A DNA stretch of 64,000 nt, taken from assembly GCF_000304475.1 (NCBI RefSeq), contig NC_018941.1:248001-312000 (forward strand), written 5' to 3'. A program made the position numbers and the translations under genes. Below are positions 31,441-40,991 of the stretch, piece after piece; position 1 is the first letter of the stretch; each line of letters starts with the position of its first letter. The notes under the pieces were generated by a model that made no database searches, had not been told where the DNA came from, and was given only the letters and a program-made list of their open reading frames with translations. Source of the DNA: Kazachstania africana CBS 2517 (lineage: Eukaryota > Ascomycota > Saccharomycetes > Saccharomycetales > Saccharomycetaceae).

Positions 31441-31613
31441 TAGCATATACAAGTTTGATATACAATCGTTCTAATACTGCTCTTTAAATATAATTTCTTT
31501 GAGTATCGTCGAGGATAAATTTCAGACGCGCGATTTTATATATAAGGCTCCATTATAAAATCTTTAATATTAGATTCGAGGGTTGAACTTACAAAGAAGC
31601 AACCACAAGACAA

Positions 31614-32393
31614 ATGTCCTTCCCAGTAGAGTAAGTCAGCTACACATTATAATAATTGTAGAGATTTCTTTCACTAACATGATAAAAAAACCTAAATTAA
31701 AGAATTAAAGCATGTCTTTTTGATATGGACGGTCTTCTCATTAATACTGAAGACACATATACCGTTGCTGCCAATGAAATACTGGCTAAATATGGAAAGG
31801 GACCTTTAACATGGGATATTAAGCTAAAATTACAGGGTTTACCTGGAAGAGAGGCTGGTGAAAAACTGATTGCAGCATACCAATTACCAATCACTTTTGA
31901 AGAATTAGATAAACTTAATGTCGAGGTCCAAAACAAGTTATGGCCTTCAAGCAAGTTTCTTCCAGGTGCCAAAGAATTGATTACTTACTTACATAGAAGA
32001 AAAATTCCAATTGCTCTTTGTACTTCTTCTTTTAAGAACAAGTTTATTGCCAAAACAAGTCATTTACCTGAAATGAACAATTTTGATGTTATTGTTACTG
32101 GGGATGATCCAAGAATTCCAAAAGGTAGAGGTAAACCGCACCCAGATATCTGGGAATTAGGGTTGAAATTATTAAATGACAAGTTTAATGAAAAAATTTC
32201 TCCAGAAGAAACTATTGTATTTGAAGATGGAATTGCTGGAGTTAAAGGTGGAAAAACATTTGGTTCACAAATCGTTTGGGTTCCACATCCAGAGGCATAC
32301 GAATATTTGGGTGATACTGATGCAATCTTGGATGGCAGAGGTGAACTTTTGAAGTCTCTTGAAGATTTAGAAAAGACTAAATACGGTTTATAA
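31614..32393 (+). CDS. HAD-family sugar-phosphatase-like protein, spliced (YKL033W-A type)
   Basis: Predicted as join(31614..31630, 31703..32393), 235 residues against 236 for S. cerevisiae YKL033W-A, a HAD-superfamily hydrolase similar to DOG/GPP sugar phosphatases; substrate unknown. Unspliced, the first ATG (31725) falls inside HAD motif I and removes the nucleophile Asp. Splicing gives MSFPVEIKACLFDMDGLL, restoring DxD. Other motifs: motif II CTSS, motif III Lys in RGKPHPDIW, motif IV VFEDGIAG. It follows TUL1 directly, as in S. cerevisiae. TTI1, expected next, is missing: a synteny break. Confidence 0.88.
31631..31702 (+). other. Predicted 72-nt spliceosomal intron with AAG acceptor
   Basis: Donor GTAAGT at 31631-31636, branch point CACTAAC at 31672-31678 (one base from TACTAAC) and acceptor AAG ending at 31702, the first AG after the branch point, about 25 nt away. 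There is no CAG or TAG between the branch point and the coding exon. Only this acceptor keeps frame with exon 1 (17 nt): the later AAG at 31710 is out of phase. Splicing recovers the HAD nucleophile motif and the expected protein length. Confidence 0.8.
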
Positions 32394-33142
32394 ATTGTTC
32401 CACTTCTCTTTGCCACTATTACGCCCCATAAATTTCAGTATTATTGACTCGATTAGAATTTTAGAGTAAAATGAAGACAGAAAATATATGTTATATAAGA
32501 AACATACCTTTTGGGAGCTTTATCCCCAGTCAAGGTAATGAATGAATGTCACTCTGTGGCTTCAAAATGGAATTACACACCAAGCATGTAGTTGTATAAC
32601 AAATGGTCGTGATAAGGGCTGAGCACCAACAATAGTATTCCAATAACTCTGAGTAAATGAGGAGAATTTGCTAATTCAAAATACTGAACAATTCCAATTA
32701 GTCGAACTGCAATTCAGAACTATACAACCTTTCCGTTACATTACACTCTTTCAGTGAATCTGATAGCCCAAGTAAGCACAAAGACGTAACACAGGCCAAG
32801 ATACAAGGTCTTTCGTTTAGCAACCTAGCGATTCGAAATACTAAACCGCTCCATTTCGAATACTGGGAAAGTCTATATTCACCAAACTTGTTGCGCAATA
32901 CGACGCAATACGATGCGTTTTACCTTGTCACACTGTATATAAACCACTCACATATCATATACACGAACTCCTACTGTTGGCTGTATACTTTGCCAGCTAA
33001 GCTCTATATCGGATTATTCAAAGTGACGTTTTTCCCGTTGTACTATTTTGATATCGATGCTTTAAAAATATATCTAAGTTTATAGTCGTAAGATAAAGCT
33101 GAAAGAGAGGTTCACGAGAAGTTAGGCGACTTTGGAATTTGG
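32394..33142. other. Spacer at a synteny break (YKL033W-A / KRE29)
   Basis: 750 bp joining a chromosome XI-like block to a chromosome V-like block. No TTI1 or other gene is visible. A 10-bp unit CGCAATACGA is repeated directly at 32894-32903 and 32904-32913. Frames of 65-66 codons here have no recognisable family. Confidence 0.55.
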
Positions 33143-34480
33143 ATGTCATCGGAAGAGGAGTTCCATACAGCGCAATCAGATGAAGAGATAGCAGATTCAC
33201 AAGATTCAGATCCAATTACTGGCTCTCCTACGAAAAAAAATCAGATTATAAATTTCGAAGATGACAAGTTTTTAGATTCTTCATCTGATCTTAGTTCGAG
33301 TAACGAAACTGATCTCGATTCAGATTTAGAACTAGCCGTTTTAAAACCTAAATCTAAGAAATTCAGGCCAAATGATGCTGATTATAGGTCAAAAAGTGAT
33401 GTCGACACTAAAAATGAATTTATCACGGTTAAACAATTTGACTTGGGGGGATCATTCGATTCTACTATAAATGAACAACATAGTAAGCTTCAGAGGGCCA
33501 GTTCATTACTCAAAATTTCCCCTGGGAGAGGAAAACAGGCAATTCAAACCACTTCAAAGCAAGAAGTCGATACAATTAGGAAGAAGTTGTTTGAATGCGT
33601 CAAAAATAAGAATGTAACTGATAATATTGTGGAAATTATTGCTAGTGAACACATATCAGATAGATACAAAGATTGGTTTTTCATTACCGCCAACTGTAAT
33701 AATGATAATAGTTATTTCCCAACGCATTACTCAAACATCAACGATCTTATGAGGTCGTTTGGAGTAGAGGAAGGGAAATTAGAGGCGAACATGCGATTTC
33801 ATGATGACGATATAAGCCAGTTTGATTCTTTTGCGTGGATTCTACCCATTGAAGAGATGATAGCTAGATTTGATTCATTTTTGAAGAAAAATTCTCTGAG
33901 CCCTGAAAACTTTGCCCACGTTGTTAAAATATTCATCTGCTTTATTCTAGATAGGAATGTGTTTTGTTCCAACGAGTTTCTCCTAAAAAATTGGTGCAAT
34001 AGGGTTTATTTCAGATTAATATTAAAAAAATTTTTAGATAATGATAATAATGCATTCATTAAAATTTACAACTCTCTATTTGACCTACAAAAGAAACGAT
34101 ACTTCCTACTTTATAGATTGACAAGATTATTACCACATTTGAAGAACTTTTTTGTTTACTCAATGTTCAAACATGATGTGAATGAGATAATTAATGAATT
34201 TAACAATTTGTTTGACTCCAAACGATACACAAAGAACTTCTATTATTTTTTGCTATTTGTATATGGGTCAGATCGTTTACCTTACGGGGTTACCAGAGCC
34301 ACGACATATTTCAAAGACTGCATTTCTGACATGAGCAATAATTCAGCCGGTGAAGTTGAATTATCTTTGCTGAATGGATTATTAAACATGTTTATTAAAT
34401 TCAATACAGGGGAAACCAAAAATGGAAATGCAGGTAGAAACTGTGAAGCAAACGCAGATATGAGTTATGATTTTATCTAA
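33143..34480 (+). CDS. KRE29: Smc5-Smc6 complex subunit Kre29 (Nse6-like)
   Basis: 445 residues against 464 in S. cerevisiae. Kre29 pairs with Nse5 and helps load the Smc5-Smc6 DNA-repair complex. It has an acidic, Ser-rich N-terminus (about 1-100, EEEFHTAQSDEEI, SSDLSSSNETDLDSDLE), then a helical conserved C-terminal part (about 150-420) without catalytic motifs. This family diverges fast, so the call rests on overall character plus tail-to-tail position with PHM8, as in S. cerevisiae (YER038C/YER037W). Only one base separates its stop codon from that of PHM8 on the other strand. Confidence 0.8.
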   Translation: MSSEEEFHTAQSDEEIADSQDSDPITGSPTKKNQIINFEDDKFLDSSSDLSSSNETDLDSDLELAVLKPKSKKFRPNDADYRSKSDVDTKNEFITVKQFDLGGSFDSTINEQHSKLQRASSLLKISPGRGKQAIQTTSKQEVDTIRKKLFECVKNKNVTDNIVEIIASEHISDRYKDWFFITANCNNDNSYFPTHYSNINDLMRSFGVEEGKLEANMRFHDDDISQFDSFAWILPIEEMIARFDSFLKKNSLSPENFAHVVKIFICFILDRNVFCSNEFLLKNWCNRVYFRLILKKFLDNDNNAFIKIYNSLFDLQKKRYFLLYRLTRLLPHLKNFFVYSMFKHDVNEIINEFNNLFDSKRYTKNFYYFLLFVYGSDRLPYGVTRATTYFKDCISDMSNNSAGEVELSLLNGLLNMFIKFNTGETKNGNAGRNCEANADMSYDFI

Positions 34481-34481
34481 C

Positions 34482-35405
34482 CTAGCATGCATCTGATGCA
34501 AAAAGCGGCAATTCCAATATATCATTGATTGGAATGATTTTGCCATATTTGGATGACCGTTCCAGTTTTTTAGTGTCATCTTCATTTCTACTATGGTCAA
34601 ATTTGTCTTTTTCCGCAATGTGGAAACACACCTTCATTCCTATGTAACTGGCAGCCTCAATATTGTTAATATTATCATCAATAAATAGTGCATTGTTCCA
34701 GTCGGCTAGTCCACTCTCCAGCCTTAGCTTGTCAAAAAAAGCTGGACTAGGTTTGCACATGAAATCGTTAGCGAAGTAATCGCAATAAGTGATTCCATCA
34801 AAAAGATCGGCAATCCCCAAAATTTTAATACATCTTAATGCATGGTTTTTATAAGAGTTTGTAAAAATCCAAAATTTATCTATCTTGGTAGTTTGTTTCA
34901 AATCAATCAACATTTTCCTCAATTTCAAATCTGGCCCCTCTATAAAATGCTGCAATGGTAATGCGTCGTCGCACATTTCATTGAACTGCTTTATATTGAT
35001 ATTAAAATTTTTGATGAGCCCAGACAGTACCATTCCATATTTCTCGTTATATACATGTACTAATTCTATAGCTTGTTTGTAACTTAAATCCAGTTCAACT
35101 ATCAAATAGTTATAGATCAATTGTAACATAGCCTTTTCAATTCCGGTAGATTTACTGTATAACGTATTATCCACGTCGAAGTACATTATTTTACAGTTCG
35201 GATTAGGCTTTGGGTAGAAACTGCAGTCAAGCTGGAACTCATTTTTCACTCTAGTGCCTTTATAATCCAGTGATTCTAAGTGTTGCTTATTACGCTTCAA
35301 TTGTAACCTAATTTGCCTTCTGTATTCAGTTTTTGACTCGTATGTATCATTAAGAATTGTCATAATGAAGGACAATTGACATGCAATGATATGGCAGTCT
35401 TCCAA
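34482..35405 (-). CDS. PHM8: Pyrimidine/lysophosphatidate phosphatase, HAD family (PHM8/SDT1)
   Basis: 307 residues against 321 (Phm8) and 280 (Sdt1). These HAD enzymes remove phosphate from nucleoside monophosphates; Phm8 also acts on lysophosphatidic acid and is induced by phosphate starvation. Visible: motif I FDVDNTLY with nucleophile Asp at about residue 76, motif II FTNS, the motif III Lys in CKPSPAFF, and motif IV FIDDN. The first ATG is at 35405. An in-frame ATG 14 codons later (MTILNDTY) is an equally possible start. KRE29 next door identifies the PHM8 locus; the EDC2/ARB1 genes found beyond it in S. cerevisiae are absent. Confidence 0.9.
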   Translation of the reverse strand: MEDCHIIACQLSFIMTILNDTYESKTEYRRQIRLQLKRNKQHLESLDYKGTRVKNEFQLDCSFYPKPNPNCKIMYFDVDNTLYSKSTGIEKAMLQLIYNYLIVELDLSYKQAIELVHVYNEKYGMVLSGLIKNFNINIKQFNEMCDDALPLQHFIEGPDLKLRKMLIDLKQTTKIDKFWIFTNSYKNHALRCIKILGIADLFDGITYCDYFANDFMCKPSPAFFDKLRLESGLADWNNALFIDDNINNIEAASYIGMKVCFHIAEKDKFDHSRNEDDTKKLERSSKYGKIIPINDILELPLFASDAC

Positions 35406-35730
35406 ACGAGAGAGAAAAGAAAATGAATTAGTATCTTATATAATGTTTACAGTTTACAAGAATCCTTCGAATAATGTACTTCTGTAAAAAGTTATTCATG
35501 TTTTTTCGAGAAAGTTCTTATTAATTACGTTATCAAAATTAATAATAGCGCAGAGTATATCGCTGTTTCTCCTGAAATGTAAATCCATCGAGATGTATCG
35601 AAAATGCGTACAAATGAGTATTACAAGGCGATCGATCAAATGATACTATCAAGGAAGTCTTGGTCATCCATCAAATCATCGGGCACCATTGATTCAGTTG
35701 GAATAGTCGGATTTGAATTTGGTTGCCGGC
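35406..35730. other. Spacer upstream of PHM8
   Basis: 325 bp of A+T-rich sequence between two minus-strand genes. It should hold the PHM8 promoter and the 3' end of the small gene above it. I see no CACGTG Pho4 site here and no other gene. Confidence 0.5.
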
Positions 35731-36162
35731 TTATAGCGGTATTTGATTTATTCGGATCGGTCCTTGTCTTTTCATCGGAAACTTTGTTATCATCCTTGTT
35801 TTTCTAGTATCAACTCCTAATAATTCATTTAAGTCATTAATATCCATTGTCTTCAAAAACTTTGTGTTAATAGGTTCCTTAGGACTTTTGGGCCCGTCAT
35901 TAGAAAAGGGCAATTTTGCCTTTAATTTGTTATTAATCGCATGAATATCTAAATCATCAGTTTGCTCGACTTCAATTTCTTCATATCGATCCACATTTGA
36001 ACCCAACTTGATTGTCTTTTGTTCTTCCTTTTCCTTCAAACTTGCCTTTATCTCCGCAGTTTTCTTTATATTTACATATTTTCTATCACTCTTTGTTAGA
36101 TGTTTGTTCTTCAACTTCTGCTTATCTTGAAACTTCCTCCTATTCTCATCTTTGAAATCCAT
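35731..36162 (-). CDS. Small basic/charged protein, possibly YER034W-like
   Basis: 143 residues, very rich in Lys, Glu and Asp with no hydrophobic core, likely disordered. The N-terminus (about 1-60) is Lys-rich helical sequence (KDENRRKFQDKQKLKNKHLT). The middle holds DLDIHAINNKLKAKLPFSND. A more ordered C-terminal stretch (about 105-143) reads FLKTMDINDLNELLGVDTRK. I do not recognise the family from sequence. Gene order suggests YER034W, an S. cerevisiae protein of unknown function on the same strand as PHM8. It is not EDC2: the conserved C-terminal PKPSF-type end is missing. It has a clean ATG and one frame, so it is probably a real gene. Confidence 0.6.
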   Translation of the reverse strand: MDFKDENRRKFQDKQKLKNKHLTKSDRKYVNIKKTAEIKASLKEKEEQKTIKLGSNVDRYEEIEVEQTDDLDIHAINNKLKAKLPFSNDGPKSPKEPINTKFLKTMDINDLNELLGVDTRKTRMITKFPMKRQGPIRINQIPL

Positions 36163-36424
36163 ACCTATGCTAAAAACGAGTCTACTGAAGTGGCGAATAC
36201 GAATGTATATACCTCATCGAGCTTTACCAATGTAATCTACCACTAGTGGCTTTTTTTTGAATAGATTGCTTTAGTTCAATTAGCGTGTCACCCGGAATCT
36301 TGGATTTTTGTTGTAAAAGTGTATGGATTAGTATAGTAGTTGTTGTCACTCAAGCAACTAGTTTGTAATGAATAATTGTACCGTTAATTATACAAGAATA
36401 TATATTTATCTAAATGGAAAGAAT
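36163..36424. other. Short spacer between TDA1 3' end and the small basic-protein gene
   Basis: 262 bp, with no gene seen. It must contain the TDA1 terminator and the promoter of the upstream minus-strand gene. Confidence 0.5.
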
Positions 36425-38092
36425 CTATTCGTCGTCACCAAAGAAGAAATCAAATTTAGGTCTCTCTGTGTCTCTGACACGATGATGGTTATTGTCGTTA
36501 TCATTATTTGCACTGCTAACAAGATTGAATTTAATGTTTGTCAACGAGCTACTTCTCGATAAGTTTTTATATGAACTGTTCCTGGAGAGAGAAGATCTTG
36601 GAGTTGTTGAGAAATTGGAAAGCGATTCTGGTGTGTCACAGAATCCACCATTCATTAAGAAATTTGAAGGTGGTTGCGGGTCCAGGAAGAAAGTTGAATT
36701 GGATGCTGCACTGCTTGGTGGTTGTGATTTTGTGACTCTATTGTGATTTGGTAAATTCGTCGTTGATAAAGTTTTCCTTAAGGTTTCTCTAATCTTATTT
36801 ATGCTCTTATCACGAGTAGATAGCATCAGTGGGATATCCACCTTACTGTTATTTAATGGAGTGGTTTGTGTAGATGAATCATTTGTATTAAAGAAAGTTC
36901 CTAGCTGAGATGCTGAGTTATTTGAAAGGGTAATGAGAGAATCCTTTCTTATTGGTGGTGGTGGCCTCTTGAGGACGTGTAAGGATGAAAAAGATTTATG
37001 TTTTTTCAACATTGGCTTAAATGGAGTGAAATCAGTTGTTGAGATATCATTAGTAAAATATTTCTTTACGAATGGATGTGATTTTAACTGTTTTGCAGTG
37101 CGTCTTTTGAATGGATCTACAATGAAACAACACTGTAAGAAACTCCAAAACTCTTGATACTTTGAATCATTCAATACGTCTTCATCAATGTAATAGTCAC
37201 ATTTTTTAATACAATCTATCGTTTCATCGTCAGTTTCACAATCAAAGGGTGTATAGCCGAGGGCCATGAAATATGTTAATACACCAAGTGCCCAAATATC
37301 GACGGGAAAACCATATGGTGTAATTTTATCTATTTGATCTTGAGAAAATGTACCAATACCTTTACATGCTACAATTTCCGGGGAAATATATGATACAGTA
37401 CCAACGTATTCCTTTAATGAATTTTTGGAAGCGTTTAAATTGGTAGCTAAACCGAAATCTCCTATAATCAAATCATGTGCTGATACATCGTAATCCGAAT
37501 CCAAAGATTTTGGTTTTTCAATATCTTTATTCAGTCTGAAAAGTATATTTTCAGCCTTAATATCTCTATGGACAACGTTTTCATCATGTAAAAACTCTAA
37601 AGCACTTAACAGACAGGCGGCATAGGGCATGACTTGTTTATTTAAATCGAGATGTTGAGTATCTATTATCATTTCGTAGAGATCCTTTTGTTGACAAAGT
37701 TGAGTAATTAATACAATAGATTTTTTAGTCTCAAAGAAATCGAATAGTTGCAAAATATGATGGTGACCTTGAAAGACATCGGTACTATCTATTGATAAAG
37801 TAGCATTTTCTTCAATAGATCTAATCTTATCAGAAAGTGTTTTCAAAAGATCGAATTCTCTTTGAATTAATTGAATTTTATTCTTGACTAAATGTTTGTG
37901 AACCAATTTCATTGCGTACAGTTCCTTTGTATGCACATTCATACATTCTTTAACCACACTGAAATTACCATCACCTAGTTGTGAAGTTCTTGCAACATAT
38001 TTACATTTCAAAGTAATTTCATTACGAGATAAACTTGGCCACTCTTTTGGAGTCGTTGTAGTATCCGGCGTACTATTTAGTATTACAGACAT
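36425..38092 (-). CDS. TDA1: Serine/threonine protein kinase Tda1
   Basis: 555 residues from the ATG at 38092 (MSVILNSTP), against 586 in S. cerevisiae. Tda1 is a nuclear kinase that responds to low glucose and phosphorylates hexokinase 2 at Ser15. The frame continues upstream to an ATG inside a TA microsatellite, but homology and composition favour 38092. Kinase domain at about 28-340: GDGNFSVVKE glycine loop, AMKLVHKH catalytic Lys, HRDIKAENILF catalytic loop, DFGLA, VGTVSYISPE activation segment and DIWALGVLTYFMALGYTPFD. The C-terminal Ser/Asn-rich tail keeps LRKTLSTTNLP and FFLDPQPPSNFLMNGGF, diagnostic for Tda1. Divergent from HAS1, as in S. cerevisiae. Confidence 0.96.
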   Translation of the reverse strand: MSVILNSTPDTTTTPKEWPSLSRNEITLKCKYVARTSQLGDGNFSVVKECMNVHTKELYAMKLVHKHLVKNKIQLIQREFDLLKTLSDKIRSIEENATLSIDSTDVFQGHHHILQLFDFFETKKSIVLITQLCQQKDLYEMIIDTQHLDLNKQVMPYAACLLSALEFLHDENVVHRDIKAENILFRLNKDIEKPKSLDSDYDVSAHDLIIGDFGLATNLNASKNSLKEYVGTVSYISPEIVACKGIGTFSQDQIDKITPYGFPVDIWALGVLTYFMALGYTPFDCETDDETIDCIKKCDYYIDEDVLNDSKYQEFWSFLQCCFIVDPFKRRTAKQLKSHPFVKKYFTNDISTTDFTPFKPMLKKHKSFSSLHVLKRPPPPIRKDSLITLSNNSASQLGTFFNTNDSSTQTTPLNNSKVDIPLMLSTRDKSINKIRETLRKTLSTTNLPNHNRVTKSQPPSSAASNSTFFLDPQPPSNFLMNGGFCDTPESLSNFSTTPRSSLSRNSSYKNLSRSSSLTNIKFNLVSSANNDNDNNHHRVRDTERPKFDFFFGDDE

Positions 38093-38161
38093 AGTCAAAG
38101 CGATGGATGATTCTATATAGCGAAATATTAGCTTTCTAGTTGGAATGATAATGGAATAATG

Positions 38162-38194
<33 letters not shown>

Positions 38195-38961
38195 CAATAT
38201 AGTGAGTATATAATATTTTTCCGATTAATAGAATGATAAAAGCATAGGAATCTCTGAGCAGAGCGGTGGTAGTGGTAAGAGCACCACTATATGATAATTT
38301 AACAGGAAATTTCCGGCATTTCTTTTGTGTGGGAAAAATGGTGATCGAGGGATTTTGCCCGGTTGGTGGTGCCTGGGAAATGGTGGTGGAGGGACGGCCA
38401 GTGAGGGCTGCTGCCTGCTGCTCAGAAAACGAGGGAGAAGCCGGACGGCTTGACGGGCAAAAAGAAACGTCGGCTGAGAAAACGACGGAGGTGGGAATTT
38501 GGAAGTGGTGCCGGTGGAGGGTTGGGCCAAGAAAAGACAGGAACGAAGATGAACAAGGAGTGGGGTTACCCGAGCCAGGGGTATAGTGGGGTCGCATGGA
38601 TGAGGTGGTGGACTACGGGGGAGGAGCCTGCGTCTCCCCCGTAGTGGCCAACGTCTCATTTTGCAGGGGCACTGAGGGGGAGGGTCAGTTGGACAAACTA
38701 TGCTTGAGAGAAAGTTGGTATGGGTATTATACTTCTGTCACGTGCGCATTTCATCCACGTGATTAGTACCCGGCCTTGTTTTTTTGAAAAATCAAATTTT
38801 TTTCTTTTTCCTTCACACTGAAAATTTATTGGCGAGAAAACTGAAATTTTTTTTTTTATGGTAAGTGATGAGATGAGCTCATTATACTGTGTAACCAATT
38901 CATTTATATCAACCTCAAACTTGTTCGAGAAGCATATTTCATCATTACTAGAAACCATACA
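38093..38961. promoter_or_regulatory. Divergent TDA1/HAS1 promoter with G-rich island
   Basis: The A+T-rich ends enclose an unusually G+C-rich, purine-skewed island (about 38260-38690, G-rich on +). The island contains several GGGG/AGGGG cores (Mig1- or stress-element-like), a Reb1-type TTACCCG (38566-38572) and a 12-bp perfect inverted repeat (38612-38623 with 38634-38645). Two CACGTG boxes lie at 38739-38744 and 38756-38761. Near HAS1 are a PAC-like GATGAGATGAG (38867-38877) and an RRPE-like TGAAATTTTT (from 38842), the pair typical of ribosome-biogenesis genes. A TA repeat lies at 38164-38192. Confidence 0.65.
38164..38192. repeat. (TA)14 microsatellite
   Basis: Uninterrupted 29-nt TA repeat about 75 bp upstream of the chosen TDA1 start. 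It creates a false N-terminal extension of alternating Tyr and Ile in the TDA1 frame. Confidence 0.95.
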
Positions 38962-40452
38962 ATGGCTGAACCAAATAAACGTCCCAGACAGGAGGAAGGG
39001 GCTGATGAGTCCACTATTCAAAAACAAATAGTCACTGATTCTACCGAAAGTGACGTCGTAGAAACTTTCAAAGAATTGAATTTATCTCAACCAACTTTAA
39101 AAGCTATTGACAAAATGGGATTCACAAAGATGACTCCAGTTCAGGCAAGAACTATACCTCCTTTAATGGCGGGTAGAGACGTTCTAGGTGCTGCCAAAAC
39201 TGGGTCTGGTAAGACTTTGGCTTTCTTATTACCTGCTATTGAAATGTTACATTCTCTGAAATTCAAACCTAGAAATGGTACAGGTGTGATCGTTATTACT
39301 CCAACTAGAGAACTAGCGTTACAAATTTTCGGTGTTGTTAGAGAATTAATGGAGTTCCATTCTCAGACTTTTGGTATTGTTATCGGTGGTGCTAATAGAA
39401 GACAAGAAGCTGAAAAATTAATGAAAGGTGTTAATATCTTAATTGCTACTCCAGGTAGATTGTTAGATCATTTACAAAACACTAAAGGTTTTGTTTTCAA
39501 AAATTTAAAGGCTTTAGTCATTGACGAAGCTGATAGAATTTTAGAAATTGGTTTTGAAGATGAAATGAGACAAATTATCAAGATTTTACCAAATGAAGAC
39601 AGACAATCAATGTTATTTTCCGCTACACAAACTACAAAGGTTGAAGATTTAGCAAGAATCTCGCTAAGAAAAGGTCCACTTTTCATCAATGTTGTTTCAG
39701 AAAAGGACTCTTCCACTGCAGATGGGTTAGAACAAGGTTATGTCGTGTGCGAAAGTGATAAGAGGTTCTTACTATTATTCTCATTTTTAAAGAGAAATCA
39801 AAAGAAGAAAATTATCGTATTCTTATCATCATGTAATTCTGTCAAATATCATGCGGAATTATTAAACTATATTGATTTACCTGTTCTTGAGTTACATGGT
39901 AAGCAAAAGCAACAAAAGAGAACAAACACTTTCTTCGAATTTTGTAATGCAGAAAGAGGTATACTGGTTTGTACAGATGTTGCTGCCAGAGGTTTAGATA
40001 TTCCAGCAGTCGACTGGATCATCCAATTCGATCCACCTGATGATCCAAGAGATTATATTCATAGAGTCGGTAGAACTGCCAGAGGTACTAAGGGTAAGGG
40101 TAAATCTTTGATGTTTTTAGCTCCAAGTGAATTGGGTTTCTTAAGATATTTGAAAGCAGCTAAAGTTCCATTAAACGAATACGAATTCCCTACCAACAAA
40201 ATCGCTAACGTTCAGTCACAACTTGAAAAATTAATCAAATCAAACTACTATCTACATCAAATCGCCAAAGATGGTTACAGATCATATTTACAAGCGTATG
40301 CTTCCCATTCTCTCAAAACCGTGTACCAAATTGATAAATTAGACTTGGTTAAAGTTGCTAGATCATTTGGCTTTCCAATTCCACCAAAAGTTAACATCAC
40401 AATCGGTGCGAGTGGTAAAACGCCTTCTTCTAAGAAACGTAAGACAAGGTAA
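38962..40452 (+). CDS. HAS1: DEAD-box RNA helicase Has1
   Basis: 496 residues against 505 in S. cerevisiae. Nucleolar ATP-dependent RNA helicase needed for both 40S and 60S subunit assembly. Visible motifs: Q motif region [10 protein letters not shown]; motif [30 protein letters not shown] in [12 protein letters not shown] in [19 protein letters not shown]; and motif [11 protein letters not shown]. The C-terminal conserved region contains [21 protein letters not shown], then a basic SSKKRKTR end. PAC/RRPE-like promoter motifs agree with a ribosome-biogenesis gene. Codons are biased to common yeast choices, as for a well-expressed gene. Confidence 0.97.
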   Translation: MAEPNKRPRQEEGADESTIQKQIVTDSTESDVVETFKELNLSQPTLKAIDKMGFTKMTPVQARTIPPLMAGRDVLGAAKTGSGKTLAFLLPAIEMLHSLKFKPRNGTGVIVITPTRELALQIFGVVRELMEFHSQTFGIVIGGANRRQEAEKLMKGVNILIATPGRLLDHLQNTKGFVFKNLKALVIDEADRILEIGFEDEMRQIIKILPNEDRQSMLFSATQTTKVEDLARISLRKGPLFINVVSEKDSSTADGLEQGYVVCESDKRFLLLFSFLKRNQKKKIIVFLSSCNSVKYHAELLNYIDLPVLELHGKQKQQKRTNTFFEFCNAERGILVCTDVAARGLDIPAVDWIIQFDPPDDPRDYIHRVGRTARGTKGKGKSLMFLAPSELGFLRYLKAAKVPLNEYEFPTNKIANVQSQLEKLIKSNYYLHQIAKDGYRSYLQAYASHSLKTVYQIDKLDLVKVARSFGFPIPPKVNITIGASGKTPSSKKRKTR

Positions 40453-40991
40453 ATCGAGAGTACCGGATATACTCTTCTGTGGATAGAATCTTTAAAATAA
40501 AATGTACAATAAAAATTATAATATATACTAATATAATATATATTAACGATCATCACTAATATAGTATGCTACAAGTCACATACATTTTGACAGCTTTTTT
40601 TTCAAAAATTGCTTGGAAAAAACCCATTGACCGGGTCCCACACACCCATGCCCGTTTTCTCGAGTAGTCCCAGGATTTCTCATATCATTGAAACTGGAAA
40701 CACTTTGATAGTTTTTGATCTGGAAACATTTTGGAAACAAAATAACCGTATCACTGCATACGTAGTGTCCAGGCACAGAAAACTGTGTGGAAAAGCAAAA
40801 AAAAAAAAACAGAAAAAGAAATTGTGCTTATGACATCTCTAAGCGAAACTTGGCTTTCGAGAAAGCAGTCGTCGATCTTGAAATAGTCATTTCTATTGAC
40901 TTTCATTATAAAAGATATGATATTTGCTGTCTTGCTATTAGTTTCTGCTCTGATACAACCAAATAATCAATAATAAATTATAATATTTTGC
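40453..40991 (+). promoter_or_regulatory. HAS1-MES1 spacer / MES1 promoter
   Basis: 539 bp. A Rap1-like ACACCCATGCC lies at 40642-40652. Further on are A-rich tracts (40796-40810) and an A+T-rich leader before the MES1 ATG. No gene is seen; short frames at 40576-40833 have no family. Confidence 0.45.

Noticed and set aside
38093..38197. N-terminal extension of TDA1 from the ATG at 38197
   Set aside because: Encodes Tyr-Ile alternation from a TA microsatellite; homology with S. cerevisiae Tda1 begins near the ATG at 38092.
38163..38659. Three 100-144-codon frames in the TDA1/HAS1 spacer on both strands
   Set aside because: Open frames result from G+C-rich, stop-poor sequence; Pro/Ser-rich low complexity, no homologue recognised.
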